A model generated the notes under the pieces. It was not told the origin of the DNA. It worked only from the letters and a program-made list of their open reading frames with translations, and ran no database searches. A stretch of 12,931 nucleotides of DNA. Source: an uncultured Flavobacteriales bacterium (GTDB taxonomy: Bacteria; Bacteroidota; Bacteroidia; Flavobacteriales_D; Parvicellaceae). The DNA is taken from positions 1-12,931 of the forward strand of contig CALDTD010000258.1 in the NCBI GenBank assembly GCA_937924345.1, read 5' to 3'. The position numbers and the translations under genes were made by a program. Positions 1 to 6,417 of the stretch are shown one piece after another; the stretch's first letter is position 1, and each line of letters opens with the position of its first letter.

Positions 1-183
1 AAGGAGGTCAATCATTTCGTGTTGTCCAACCAAATAATTTCCCATCTCTATCCTTGCCTCAGTTATTTTAGAAGTAATTAAAGATAAGTCTAAACGAGAA
101 GTATGAGTCTCAGATGTGAGGTCCTCAATATTGTTTTTTAAAGAAGTTTCGTTTTGTTCGTGTAATGAATCGTTTTCTTCCAT
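1..183 (-). CDS. MoxR-family AAA+ ATPase, N-terminal fragment (cut by window edge)
   Basis: An open frame starts with ATG at 183-181 and runs leftward without a stop through base 1, giving 61 visible residues. The first 25 or so are acidic and polar (MEENDSLHEQNE...). The visible end reads YLVGQHEMIDLL, matching the VGQ-x-x-M-I-x-x-L-L segment that sits just before the Walker A loop in MoxR-type ATPases. These are cytoplasmic chaperone-like ATPases, often encoded beside DUF58 and von Willebrand A-domain proteins and thought to act in metal insertion or envelope maturation. The Walker A, Walker B and sensor motifs lie outside the window, so the family call rests on this short conserved segment. 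The gene is divergent from the CHU_C gene, with a 150-base spacer between them. Confidence 0.75.
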   Translation of the reverse strand, partial: MEENDSLHEQNETSLKNNIEDLTSETHTSRLDLSLITSKITEARIEMGNYLVGQHEMIDLL

Positions 184-229
184 ATTAATCTTTAGACTAT
201 AATTTTTTCTAATATAAAGAATTTAATAG

Positions 230-238
230 TTATCCACA
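230..238 (+). promoter_or_regulatory. Perfect DnaA-box sequence in the intergenic spacer
   Basis: TTATCCACA is an exact match to the high-affinity DnaA box. It lies in the non-coding spacer between the divergent MoxR-like and CHU_C genes. Only one exact copy was seen; looser matches near 5128 and 8868 fall inside genes. With no cluster of boxes and no dnaA or dnaN nearby it is not evidence for an origin. It may be a DnaA-titration or regulatory site, or chance: roughly a one-in-ten event for any given 9-mer on both strands in 13 kb. Confidence 0.25.
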
Positions 239-282
239 TGCAGTCCGAAAGAAATTAAAATTACTTTTTCGAATAAAAAACT

Positions 283-290
283 TACATTTG
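283..290 (+). promoter_or_regulatory. Promoter -7 box for the CHU_C mini-protein gene
   Basis: TACATTTG exactly fits the Bacteroidota sigma-ABfr -7 consensus TAnnTTTG. It lies 43 bases before the GTG start, which would give a leader of about 38-40 bases. No clear -33 TTTG lies 19-21 bases upstream; only a T-rich stretch (265-270) is present, at too short a spacing. The call rests on the -7 box alone. Confidence 0.4.
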
Positions 291-333
291 TTAGTAGTGT
301 CCGCAAGTGATAATGTAGAATTAAGTTTAAATA

Positions 334-684
334 GTGATAAAAAAAATTGGATTTATAGGTTGTTTTGTAATGATGTTTTCCCTTTTTGGAACAGCTCAGG
401 ATTCTGCCCGTATAGAAATGCCAAATATTTTTACACCTAACAATGACGGTATAAACGATGTGTTTAGGCCAACATATTCTGGGGTTAAATCAGCGAACGG
501 GTTTATTTACAATCGTTGGGGGCAAATTATTTACCAATGGTTTGGTTTAAAAGGTTATTGGGATGGTGTAACACTACCAGCAGGAGTTGAAGTTCCCTCG
601 GGAACTTATTTTTATGTTGTAAAGGGTATTACATTAGAAGACAAAGAAATAGAGACTTCTGGTATTGTAACGCTAGTACGATAG
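334..684 (+). CDS. Secreted CHU_C (gliding motility-associated, type B sorting domain) mini-protein
   Basis: This encodes a 116-residue protein made of a signal peptide (KK at 3-4, hydrophobic core 5-20, likely cleavage near TAQ at 20-22) followed almost at once by a complete gliding-motility-associated C-terminal domain. Seen hallmarks are NIFTPNNDGINDVF (31-44), YNRWGQ (59-64), WDG (76-78), VPSGTYFYVV (87-96) and the ending GIVTLVR. In Bacteroidota this domain normally ends large surface proteins and directs export and attachment by the type IX secretion system. Here there is no passenger domain. The start must be GTG at 334, because an in-frame TAA lies two codons upstream and the first ATG codons (residues 13-14) would remove the signal-peptide N-region. 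An A8 run covers codons 2-5. The protein could be a free-standing sorting-domain decoy, an accessory factor or a remnant of a longer gene. The domain is clear; the function is unknown. Confidence 0.85.
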   Translation: MIKKIGFIGCFVMMFSLFGTAQDSARIEMPNIFTPNNDGINDVFRPTYSGVKSANGFIYNRWGQIIYQWFGLKGYWDGVTLPAGVEVPSGTYFYVVKGITLEDKEIETSGIVTLVR

Positions 685-709
685 TTTTTTAGTTAAATAG
701 TTCAAAAAC

Positions 710-738
710 TTTCGACTAAAAAAAAAGAATTACATTTG
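710..738 (+). promoter_or_regulatory. Promoter for the inorganic pyrophosphatase gene
   Basis: A TTTC (710-713) and an exact TAnnTTTG box (TACATTTG, 731-738) are 17 bases apart, a slightly short version of the Bacteroidota TTTG-N19-TAnnTTTG promoter. The box lies 45 bases before the ppa ATG. The spacer contains an A9 run (718-726), so replication slippage could alter box spacing. Confidence 0.45.
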
Positions 739-783
739 TCACCGATTTTCACAAAATCAAAAAATTAGATTAAAAATATTATA

Positions 784-1455
784 ATGGATAAAGCAGTAAA
801 AGAACTTTGGGAAAAAATGTCGTTGCGTTTTCAATCGCATCCTTGGCATGGAGTAAATATTGGAGCTAATGCGCCAGAAGAGATTATGTCGTTTATAGAA
901 ATGACACCTAGCGATGCAGTAAAATATGAAATCGATAAAGATTCAGGTTTTATGATGGTAGATCGCCCTCAAAAGTTTTCGAATATTATGCCAGCTTTAT
1001 ATGGTTTTGTGCCTCAAACATACTGTGCAGAAGAAGTTGCGGAGTACTGTATGGATAAAACAGGGATGGAAAACATTGTTGGGGATGGAGATCCTTTAGA
1101 TATTTGCGTGCTTTCTGAAAGAGATATTGTACATGGGAATATATTAGTTCCTGCAATTCCTATTGGTGGTTTTAGAATGATTGATGGTGGAGAGGCAGAC
1201 GATAAGATTGTTGCAATTATGAAAGGAGATAACGTTTATGGTCAGTGGAAAGATATTTCTGATTGCCCAGATGCATTAATCCAACGTCTAAAGCATTATT
1301 TCTTGACATATAAAAATGTACCAGGAGACGGTAAGAAAGTAGAGGTAGAAATTACTCATACTTACGGTAAATCAGAAGCAATAGAGGTGATTAAAAGGAG
1401 TTATAACGATTATAAGAAACATTTCGAAATTATAGACGAAACAGTTTTAGCTTAA
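784..1455 (+). CDS. ppa: Family I (soluble) inorganic pyrophosphatase
   Basis: This cytoplasmic Mg-dependent enzyme hydrolyses pyrophosphate to two phosphates, pulling nucleic-acid, protein and lipid synthesis forward. The 223-residue product carries the family I signature DGDPLDI (101-107) with its metal-binding aspartates. Other active-site segments are KYEID (47-51), YGFVPQTY (73-80), ADDKIVAI (138-145) and HYFLTYK (171-177). It is longer than the roughly 175-residue enterobacterial enzyme because of an N-terminal extension containing SHPWHGVNIG (18-27), as I recall for the larger Bacteroidota form. The ATG start follows an A-rich leader with no Shine-Dalgarno site, normal for the phylum. 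It looks monocistronic, with its own promoter before it and a strong hairpin terminator after it. No membrane pyrophosphatase gene is adjacent. Confidence 0.95.
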   Translation: MDKAVKELWEKMSLRFQSHPWHGVNIGANAPEEIMSFIEMTPSDAVKYEIDKDSGFMMVDRPQKFSNIMPALYGFVPQTYCAEEVAEYCMDKTGMENIVGDGDPLDICVLSERDIVHGNILVPAIPIGGFRMIDGGEADDKIVAIMKGDNVYGQWKDISDCPDALIQRLKHYFLTYKNVPGDGKKVEVEITHTYGKSEAIEVIKRSYNDYKKHFEIIDETVLA

Positions 1456-1480
1456 CTATAAGTTCTATTAAAGAAGTTAG

Positions 1481-1515
1481 AGGCTAATATGAAATTTCAT
1501 ATTGGCCTTTTTTTT
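1481..1515 (+). terminator. Intrinsic terminator after ppa
   Basis: An almost perfect 14-bp inverted repeat (1481-1494 with 1495-1508, one G-T wobble) is followed by a run of T to 1515. The innermost pairs must open to form the loop. It starts 26 bases after the ppa stop. Confidence 0.85.
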
Positions 1516-1577
1516 GTTTCGTTTTTCGAGTAATTTTTATCACTTAACTTTTGTTAACAATGACTCATAGACTAAAT

Positions 1578-1608
1578 TTTGAATTTTAGAGTTTTGTATC
1601 TATATTTA
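1578..1608 (+). promoter_or_regulatory. Promoter for the 60-residue protein gene
   Basis: TTTG at 1578-1581 is followed after exactly 19 bases by TATATTTA (1601-1608), a one-mismatch fit to the Bacteroidota TTTG-N19-TAnnTTTG promoter. The expected transcript start is near 1612-1614. This supports translation from ATG 1641 with a leader of about 28 bases rather than from GTG 1614, which would be leaderless. Confidence 0.5.
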
Positions 1609-1640
1609 AAAAAGTGTTGAACAATCAAAAAATAAAAGTT

Positions 1641-1823
1641 ATGTTAGGATTAAGTAAAAAAGTTTTGAAAGGAGTTAGTTTCGACAAAAATTTGTTTTCG
1701 AAAGAGTTGAGAAAATCGATTACTTACATCAAAAAAGAAGATTTATCTAAGTTTTATGTTTGGTGTTTGGCTTCGTTTGCAATGTATAACGAAATAATCG
1801 TTGATGCTTTTGAGAAAGCTTAA
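1641..1823 (+). CDS. Small basic protein of 60 residues, function not recognised
   Basis: I do not recognise this family. The frame is also open to a GTG at 1614, but ATG 1641 is preferred because the predicted transcript begins about 1612-1614 and the nine extra residues are nondescript. The product starts MLGLSKKVLKGVSFDKNLF, has a lysine-rich N-terminal two-thirds, a predicted-helical middle (KELRKSITYIKKEDLSKF, 21-38) and a hydrophobic aromatic C-terminal part (YVWCLASFAMY, 39-49) ending EIIVDAFEKA. There is no signal peptide, and the hydrophobic part is too short and broken by polar residues to be a confident membrane span. The gene stands alone between its own promoter and a perfect terminator, and codon use resembles its neighbours. 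Together these make it a credible expressed gene. An amphipathic DNA-, RNA- or protein-binding peptide is possible but unproven. Confidence 0.65.
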   Translation: MLGLSKKVLKGVSFDKNLFSKELRKSITYIKKEDLSKFYVWCLASFAMYNEIIVDAFEKA

Positions 1824-1853
1824 TTAAACAATTTAATTATTTAACTCATATAG

Positions 1854-1883
1854 AACAGCATTGTAAAGCAATGCTGTTTTTTT
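1854..1883 (+). terminator. Intrinsic terminator after the 60-residue protein gene
   Basis: A perfect 10-bp stem (AACAGCATTG 1854-1863 with CAATGCTGTT 1869-1878) has a 5-base loop and runs into a T7 tract (1877-1883). It ends only 45 bases before the next gene, so it limits read-through into the receptor operon. Confidence 0.9.
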
Positions 1884-1893
1884 ATGTCTAAAC

Positions 1894-1924
1894 TTTATTA
1901 AAACAAAATATTTGCTCAACTTTG
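1894..1924 (+). promoter_or_regulatory. Promoter of the receptor/lipoprotein operon, implying a leaderless or very short-leader mRNA
   Basis: TTTA (1894-1897) and CAACTTTG (1917-1924) are separated by 19 bases. Each has one mismatch to the Bacteroidota TTTG-N19-TAnnTTTG promoter. A -7 box here places the transcript start at about 1928-1930, on the ATG at 1929. An alternative box, AATATTTG (1907-1914), would still give only about 11 bases of leader. The preceding terminator ends at 1883, so no long leader fits. Confidence 0.45.
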
Positions 1925-1928
1925 TCTT

Positions 1929-3794
1929 ATGCGCAATTGGTGTACTATTTATTTTGTGATTTTCTTTTCATTAATGGTGACTGGTCAGATAGATACGTTG
2001 CCAGAAGTAGAAATAGAAGTCGTAAATATTAATGCTCCATCAGCCACATTTAAAACAATTGAGCTTTCTACCGAAAATAGTAATACATTAAATCAGGTTT
2101 TAGAGCGCAATACAGCTGTGTATTTAAAATCTTATGGTTTAGGTAATCTTGTTACAGTTTCTGTTAGGGGATCAAATGCAAGTCAAACACAGTTACTTTG
2201 GAATGGTTTTACCATAAACTCACCAACCCTAGGACAAAACGATCTTGCTATTTCGTCTACTGCTTTGATTGATAACGCTAGTTTACAGTTAGGTGCGGCT
2301 AGTACCAATAATTCTTCTGGAGGATTGGGCGGAGCAATTTTATTAGAAAATAGTACAGACTTTATAAAGCGAACAGAATTAGACATTCTTAAAGAAAATG
2401 GAAGTTTTGGAATAGATAATTCGACGTTGAAGCTAAAATTAGGGAATAATAAATGGCAATCATTCACAGGTTTTTCTAAAAAGGAGGCTAAAAACAATTT
2501 TATTTATACTGATTTTCTACAAAAAGAACCAAAAAGAGTACAGCAAGTTAATGCAGCATTTGAGCAATTAGAATTGGGACAAAACATTTATTTCAAACCT
2601 ACCGAAAATCAACAATTTAGCTTAAAGTTAAATGGGGTGAAATCTGACCGACAGTTGCCTTCAATAATGGGTGTTCAGACTAATGGAGAACAACAATTAG
2701 ACGATAGTTTTAAATCTGCGTTAGCTTGGAGTTACAATAAAGGAAATTATTTTCATCAACTGTCTTTGGGGTATTTTTACGATTTCTTAAATTATATAGA
2801 CACTACGGCAAATATAGACTCTAAGGTTTCTGTTCGCGCATTAAAGGGGTATTACAAAGCGAAATATTATTTTAATAATAATACTCAATTAAGACTTTCG
2901 TTAAATACGGATAAAATTTGGGCAAACTCTTCCAATTTTGATGGTCAAAAATATCAAGCTAGAGATGCAGTATTTATAGAGTATTATCAGCAATTAAAAA
3001 ATGGACTTTCATATACTACTTCTATTCGAAAAGAATTCATTACCGATATTGTTTCTCCAGTTGTACCTGCTGTTGCTGTTAAATATGATTTTTATAAGAA
3101 GCATCAACTACTTTTTTCTGCTGCAAGAAACTTTAGAGCACCTACTTTTAACGATTTATTTTGGAGTCCAGGAGGTAATCCCAATTTACAACCAGAAAAC
3201 GGTATTATGGGGGAGATAGGATATAACTATAGTTCCAGAGCATATAATTTCGGAATTACAACTTACTATTCCTTTATAAACAATTGGATACAATGGTTGC
3301 CTTCAGATAAAGGATATTGGTCTCCGGTTAATCTCAAAGAAGTGGAAACGATGGGGGTAGAACTCTCATTAGAAAAGAAGTTTACAATTAAAAAAGTTCA
3401 GGGTTCGTTAAATGGAAATTACAATTGGGTAATCGCGAAAAATAGAACAACGCTAATATCCGAAGATGCTTCTATTGATAAACAGTTGATTTATGTTCCT
3501 AAAAATACAGCTTCAATTCGGTTAAGGTTGGACTATAAGAGTGTGAATTTAATTTATCAGCAATCTTACAACGGGAGTGTTTTCATAGATGCTGCTAACG
3601 AGGTTTATATGCCCAATTACATGCCAGCATCTATACAGGTAGGTTGGGAATTAAATAAACTAAAAGCCAAAAATAATTATCAGTTAGGTGTAAGGATTAA
3701 TAATCTTTATAACGAAGAATATCAAGTTGTTGCAAATCGGCCTTTACCTGGTAGATACTTTTCTATCATTTTAAAACTGAAATTTAATAAATGA
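1929..3794 (+). CDS. TonB-dependent outer-membrane receptor, BtuB-like
   Basis: A 621-residue outer-membrane transporter that would import a scarce ligand using TonB-ExbBD energy. Seen are a signal peptide (1-19, cleavage near VTG-Q), a possible TonB box (TLPEVEIEVV, 23-32) and a plug domain at about 40-142 containing VSVRGSNASQTQLLWNG (77-93) and a GGLGGAI segment (131-137). The rest is alternating aromatic and polar beta-barrel sequence, with a late YNEEYQV and a short C-terminal strand ending in KFNK. The size is close to E. coli BtuB (about 614). The protein lacks the N-terminal carboxypeptidase-like domain of roughly 1000-residue SusC receptors. It overlaps the downstream propeller lipoprotein gene by 4 bases (ATGA), so the two are coupled. 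In Bacteroidota this pairing is typical of BtuB with the B12-capturing lipoprotein BtuG. B12 is therefore the best-guess ligand; siderophore or another small ligand cannot be excluded. Confidence 0.85.
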   Translation: MRNWCTIYFVIFFSLMVTGQIDTLPEVEIEVVNINAPSATFKTIELSTENSNTLNQVLERNTAVYLKSYGLGNLVTVSVRGSNASQTQLLWNGFTINSPTLGQNDLAISSTALIDNASLQLGAASTNNSSGGLGGAILLENSTDFIKRTELDILKENGSFGIDNSTLKLKLGNNKWQSFTGFSKKEAKNNFIYTDFLQKEPKRVQQVNAAFEQLELGQNIYFKPTENQQFSLKLNGVKSDRQLPSIMGVQTNGEQQLDDSFKSALAWSYNKGNYFHQLSLGYFYDFLNYIDTTANIDSKVSVRALKGYYKAKYYFNNNTQLRLSLNTDKIWANSSNFDGQKYQARDAVFIEYYQQLKNGLSYTTSIRKEFITDIVSPVVPAVAVKYDFYKKHQLLFSAARNFRAPTFNDLFWSPGGNPNLQPENGIMGEIGYNYSSRAYNFGITTYYSFINNWIQWLPSDKGYWSPVNLKEVETMGVELSLEKKFTIKKVQGSLNGNYNWVIAKNRTTLISEDASIDKQLIYVPKNTASIRLRLDYKSVNLIYQQSYNGSVFIDAANEVYMPNYMPASIQVGWELNKLKAKNNYQLGVRINNLYNEEYQVVANRPLPGRYFSIILKLKFNK

Positions 3795-4834
3795 GATTAA
3801 CTATCTATATCATTTTACTATTACTGTTTTTTTCTGCCTGTAAAAAGAAAGAAGTTGGTCCTCAGCGTGTAGATGGGATAGCTTATTTTAAAGAAGCTGG
3901 AAGTAAAGTTGTGATTGGGTGTGAGGGCAACTTTGGGACTGCAAATGCCTCTCTCTCTATTTATAATACAGAAACAAATTTAGTTAGTAATAATGTTTTT
4001 AATACGCAAAATAATTTGCCCCTTGGAGATGTTCTACAGTCAACTTCTTTATTTAATGGTGATTTATATATCGTAGTCAATAACTCCAACAAGGTAGTAG
4101 TAGTAGATACATCAAATTTTAAAGTAAAAGGTACAATAACAGGATTAACTAGCCCAAGATATTTTCTAGGGATTTCAGAATCAAAAGGTTATGTTACAGA
4201 TTTGTTTGCTAATGAAATTTCAATTGTAAACCCTTCAACTTTTCAAAAAATAGGAGCTATTTCTGTTTCAAGTTGGACAGAAGAATTGCTGATGAATAAC
4301 GGTAATGTTTATGTGGCTCAAAAAGGAACAAATCAAGTTTTAGTTATAGATTCAAGTACAGATGAAATAACTGATTCTATTACCGTAGGAAGAGAACCAA
4401 ACAGTTTAGTTGTAGATGCTTTTAATAATCTTTGGGTGCTATGTAGTGGGGGAATAAACGAAGCACAGCCGAGTTTAAATAAAATTAATATTTCCTCTAA
4501 TTCTGTAACGAGCTCTTTATTGTTTAATGATATTTCAGACTCTCCAAGTTCTCTCAGAATAGATTCGAGTAAGCAAGAACTATTTTATTTAAATAATGAT
4601 GTTTTTAGACAGTCAATTAGTGCTACAAGCTTAAACTCGTCTTCTTATATTTCTGCAGGAAATTCAATTTTGTATGGTTTAGGTATTAATCCTTTTAATA
4701 ACGATATTTACACTGCAGACGCAATAGATTATATTCAGCCAGGAAAAGTTTTTAGATATGATGGTGCTGGAAATAGTTTAGATACATTGTCCGTGGGATT
4801 AATTCCTCAAGATTTTACTTTTTTAGAAAATTAG
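3791..4834 (+). CDS. YncE/BtuG-like beta-propeller surface lipoprotein
   Basis: A 347-residue lipoprotein with a short signal sequence and lipobox FSAC (acylated Cys at 17), followed by a basic KKKE stretch. The mature part is a run of propeller-blade repeats, for example DLYIVVNNSNKVVVVDTSNF (91-110) and later units with the pattern VYVAQKGTNQVLVID and SITVGREPNSLVVD. The early EGNFG (45-49) and LPLGDVLQS (76-84) segments resemble DUF5074/YncE-family proteins. In Bacteroides the BtuG members of this type cap BtuB and bind vitamin B12 very tightly at the cell surface. Translational coupling to the upstream receptor (ATGA overlap) supports the same arrangement here. The ligand is inferred; propellers of this type could serve other receptors. 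The 46 bases after the stop have no clear terminator hairpin, so some read-through into the oxidoreductase gene is possible. Confidence 0.8.
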   Translation: MRLTIYIILLLLFFSACKKKEVGPQRVDGIAYFKEAGSKVVIGCEGNFGTANASLSIYNTETNLVSNNVFNTQNNLPLGDVLQSTSLFNGDLYIVVNNSNKVVVVDTSNFKVKGTITGLTSPRYFLGISESKGYVTDLFANEISIVNPSTFQKIGAISVSSWTEELLMNNGNVYVAQKGTNQVLVIDSSTDEITDSITVGREPNSLVVDAFNNLWVLCSGGINEAQPSLNKINISSNSVTSSLLFNDISDSPSSLRIDSSKQELFYLNNDVFRQSISATSLNSSSYISAGNSILYGLGINPFNNDIYTADAIDYIQPGKVFRYDGAGNSLDTLSVGLIPQDFTFLEN

Positions 4835-4880
4835 AGTAGTTCTTTTTTTGATTAGACTTGAATACTTAAAATAGATTAAA

Positions 4881-5933
4881 ATGAATATTGATATTACAAA
4901 ACCAGTAATGGTAACAGGAGCAACAGGATATGTAGCCGGAAGGTTAGTAGAACGATTATTAGAGGAAGGGTTAACTGTTCATGCGCCAGTAAGATCACCA
5001 GAAAATATAGATAAATTAAAATATCTTAATGCTATAGCCGAAAATACCAAAGGTTCTATTAAGTATTTTAAGGCAGACTTGTTAAAAGAGGGGAGCTATT
5101 TAGAAGCGATGCAAGGTTGTACTATTGTTTTTCACACAGCTTCTCCTTTTAGTTTAGACATTAAAGATCCACAGAAAGAATTGGTAGATCCTGCATTAAA
5201 TGGAACTAGAAACGTTTTAGAAACGGCAAACAAAGTTGATTCTGTAGAACGAGTGGTCTTAACAAGTAGTTGTGCTGCAATCTATGGCGATAGTATTGAT
5301 GTTCGAAATATGCCAAACAAAGAACTCTCAGAAGAAGTTTGGAATACAAGTTCATCACTAAAGCATCAAGCCTATTCATATTCTAAAACAGTAGCAGAAA
5401 AAGAAGCTTGGAAAATAGCTGAAGCGCAAACAAGATGGAAAATGGTGGTGCTAAATCCTTCTTTTGTAATGGGGCCAGGAATTAATCCGTATGGAACTTC
5501 AGAAACCTTTAAGGTGATGAAACAAATGAGTGATGGAACAATGAAAGTAGGAGCGCCAGAAATGGAAATAGGAGTAGTTGATGTAAGAGATTTAGCTGAG
5601 GCTCATTTTAGAGCAGGTTTTAAAGCTAACGCAAGTGGGAGAAATATAATTTCTGGTACTGATTCTAGTTTTATAGAAATGGGAAAAATTTTAAAGGCTG
5701 AACATCCAAAATACCCTTTCCCAGCAAGTAAATTACCAAAGTTTTTAATATGGTTAATTGCCCCTGCTGTAGGAATGACTAGAGAAATGGTTAGTAAAAA
5801 TGTTGGTTACGCTTGGAGCGCAAATAATTCAAAAAGTATTAAAGAATTAGGAATGAACTATCGTCCGTTAAAAGAAACACTATCAGATTTCTTTATTCAG
5901 TTACTTGAAGCTGGGGTGATTAAGAAAAAGTAA
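4881..5933 (+). CDS. NAD(P)-dependent extended-SDR oxidoreductase, dihydroflavonol-4-reductase-like
   Basis: A 350-residue cytoplasmic enzyme of the epimerase/dehydratase and aldehyde/ketone reductase group. The Rossmann-fold nucleotide motif is TGATGYVAG (12-20) and a basic residue follows the second strand (VRSP, 37-40), which hints at NADP preference. Further hallmarks are FHTASPF (84-90), the active-site serines in LTSSCAAIYG (127-136) and the catalytic YSYSK (165-169, the YxxxK pattern). LNPSFVMGPG (191-200) is the usual substrate-pocket segment of this subfamily. Related enzymes reduce aldehydes, ketones or dihydroflavonols; the true substrate cannot be read from the sequence. The ATG follows an A-rich leader, with a weak -7-like TAGACTTG at 4853-4860. 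It ends at a bidirectional terminator shared with the convergent operon. Confidence 0.85.
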   Translation: MNIDITKPVMVTGATGYVAGRLVERLLEEGLTVHAPVRSPENIDKLKYLNAIAENTKGSIKYFKADLLKEGSYLEAMQGCTIVFHTASPFSLDIKDPQKELVDPALNGTRNVLETANKVDSVERVVLTSSCAAIYGDSIDVRNMPNKELSEEVWNTSSSLKHQAYSYSKTVAEKEAWKIAEAQTRWKMVVLNPSFVMGPGINPYGTSETFKVMKQMSDGTMKVGAPEMEIGVVDVRDLAEAHFRAGFKANASGRNIISGTDSSFIEMGKILKAEHPKYPFPASKLPKFLIWLIAPAVGMTREMVSKNVGYAWSANNSKSIKELGMNYRPLKETLSDFFIQLLEAGVIKKK

Positions 5934-5938
5934 AACAT

Positions 5939-5976
5939 AAAAAAAGGTTGAAATTAATAGTTTCAACCTTTTTTTT
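5939..5976. terminator. Bidirectional intrinsic terminator between convergent genes
   Basis: The inverted repeat pairs 5939-5953 with 5961-5975 around a 7-base loop: a GGTTGAAA/TTTCAACC core flanked by an A7 run on the left and a T8 run on the right. Each strand therefore gives a hairpin followed by a U-tract. It serves the oxidoreductase gene on plus and the DUF2141 gene, ending at 5980, on minus. Confidence 0.9.
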
Positions 5977-5979
5977 GCT

Positions 5980-6405
5980 TTATAAATATCTAATTTTCAT
6001 TTCAATTGTTTTGTCTTCTTTGCCGAGAACGAAGTCAAAATCTTCAAAAGAAGGTTTACTCATACCTTTGTGGTAATAGTCAGAAAAAGCAAAGCCTTCT
6101 TTAGGAAGTAAAAACCCATAAGCCATTTTGCGGTCAAAGTCTTCGTCGTCTAACAAAGCAATGCCATAAGTTCCTGGTGCTAAACCTTCTATTTTAGCCG
6201 TAAGTTTTCCGTCTTTCATAGTGGCTTTCATTACTTTTTGCTTTTTTACGGCGACTTTATTAGCATAGTCTTTTTGGTTGGTGTAAACCCCCAAACAGAA
6301 TTGACCTTTATTATTTCTAATGTTCGTAAAATTAATTGTGATTGTCTGTGCAATAGTTGTTGAAGCGAAAACAACTATAAATGATAGTAGAATTAAATTT
6401 TTCAT
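5980..6405 (-). CDS. DUF2141 secreted/periplasmic protein
   Basis: A 141-residue protein with a clean signal peptide (1-19, cleavage near TIA-Q). The mature part matches the DUF2141 pattern: ITINFTNIRNNKGQFCLGVY (22-41), LAPGTYGIALLDDED (75-89), then YGFLLPKEGFAFSDY (96-110) and KPSFEDFDFVLG (117-128), ending in an amphipathic strand MKIRYL. The family is widespread in Bacteroidota and some proteobacteria, probably a small beta-sandwich in the envelope, with no established function. The usual N-G-K-L-D calcium-like stretch is altered to DEDFDRKM (87-94). It is the last gene of the four-gene minus operon, 12 bases after the 111-residue gene, and ends 4 bases from the bidirectional terminator. 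Confidence 0.88.
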   Translation of the reverse strand: MKNLILLSFIVVFASTTIAQTITINFTNIRNNKGQFCLGVYTNQKDYANKVAVKKQKVMKATMKDGKLTAKIEGLAPGTYGIALLDDEDFDRKMAYGFLLPKEGFAFSDYYHKGMSKPSFEDFDFVLGKEDKTIEMKIRYL

Positions 6406-6417
6406 AATAATTATGTT

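Noticed and set aside
1..7. AAGGAGG, a strong Shine-Dalgarno-like sequence on the plus strand
   Set aside because: It lies inside the MoxR-like coding sequence (minus strand codons for D-L-L) and is followed by no plausible plus-strand gene.
685..726. TTTTTTAGT / ACTAAAAAA inverted repeat after the CHU_C gene as a terminator
   Set aside because: The loop is long (21 bases), the stem is nearly all A/T, and the T-run is on the wrong side for a plus-strand terminator. It overlaps the ppa promoter region.
1456..1928. Search for a cobalamin riboswitch upstream of the receptor
   Set aside because: The non-coding pieces here are interrupted by two terminators and a small gene, and none is long enough before 1929. 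No B12-box-like conserved segment was recognised.
2183..2497. Minus-strand open frame of 104 codons within the receptor gene
   Set aside because: It is antisense to a well-supported TonB-dependent receptor, has no family motifs and lies within the plug-coding region.
3001..3219. Plus-strand 72-codon frame inside the receptor gene
   Set aside because: It is a shadow of the barrel-coding frame, with low-complexity L/F-rich translation.
4090..4106. Short GTA/TAG trinucleotide repeat
   Set aside because: It encodes a run of valines in a beta strand of the propeller protein, so no separate repeat element is needed.
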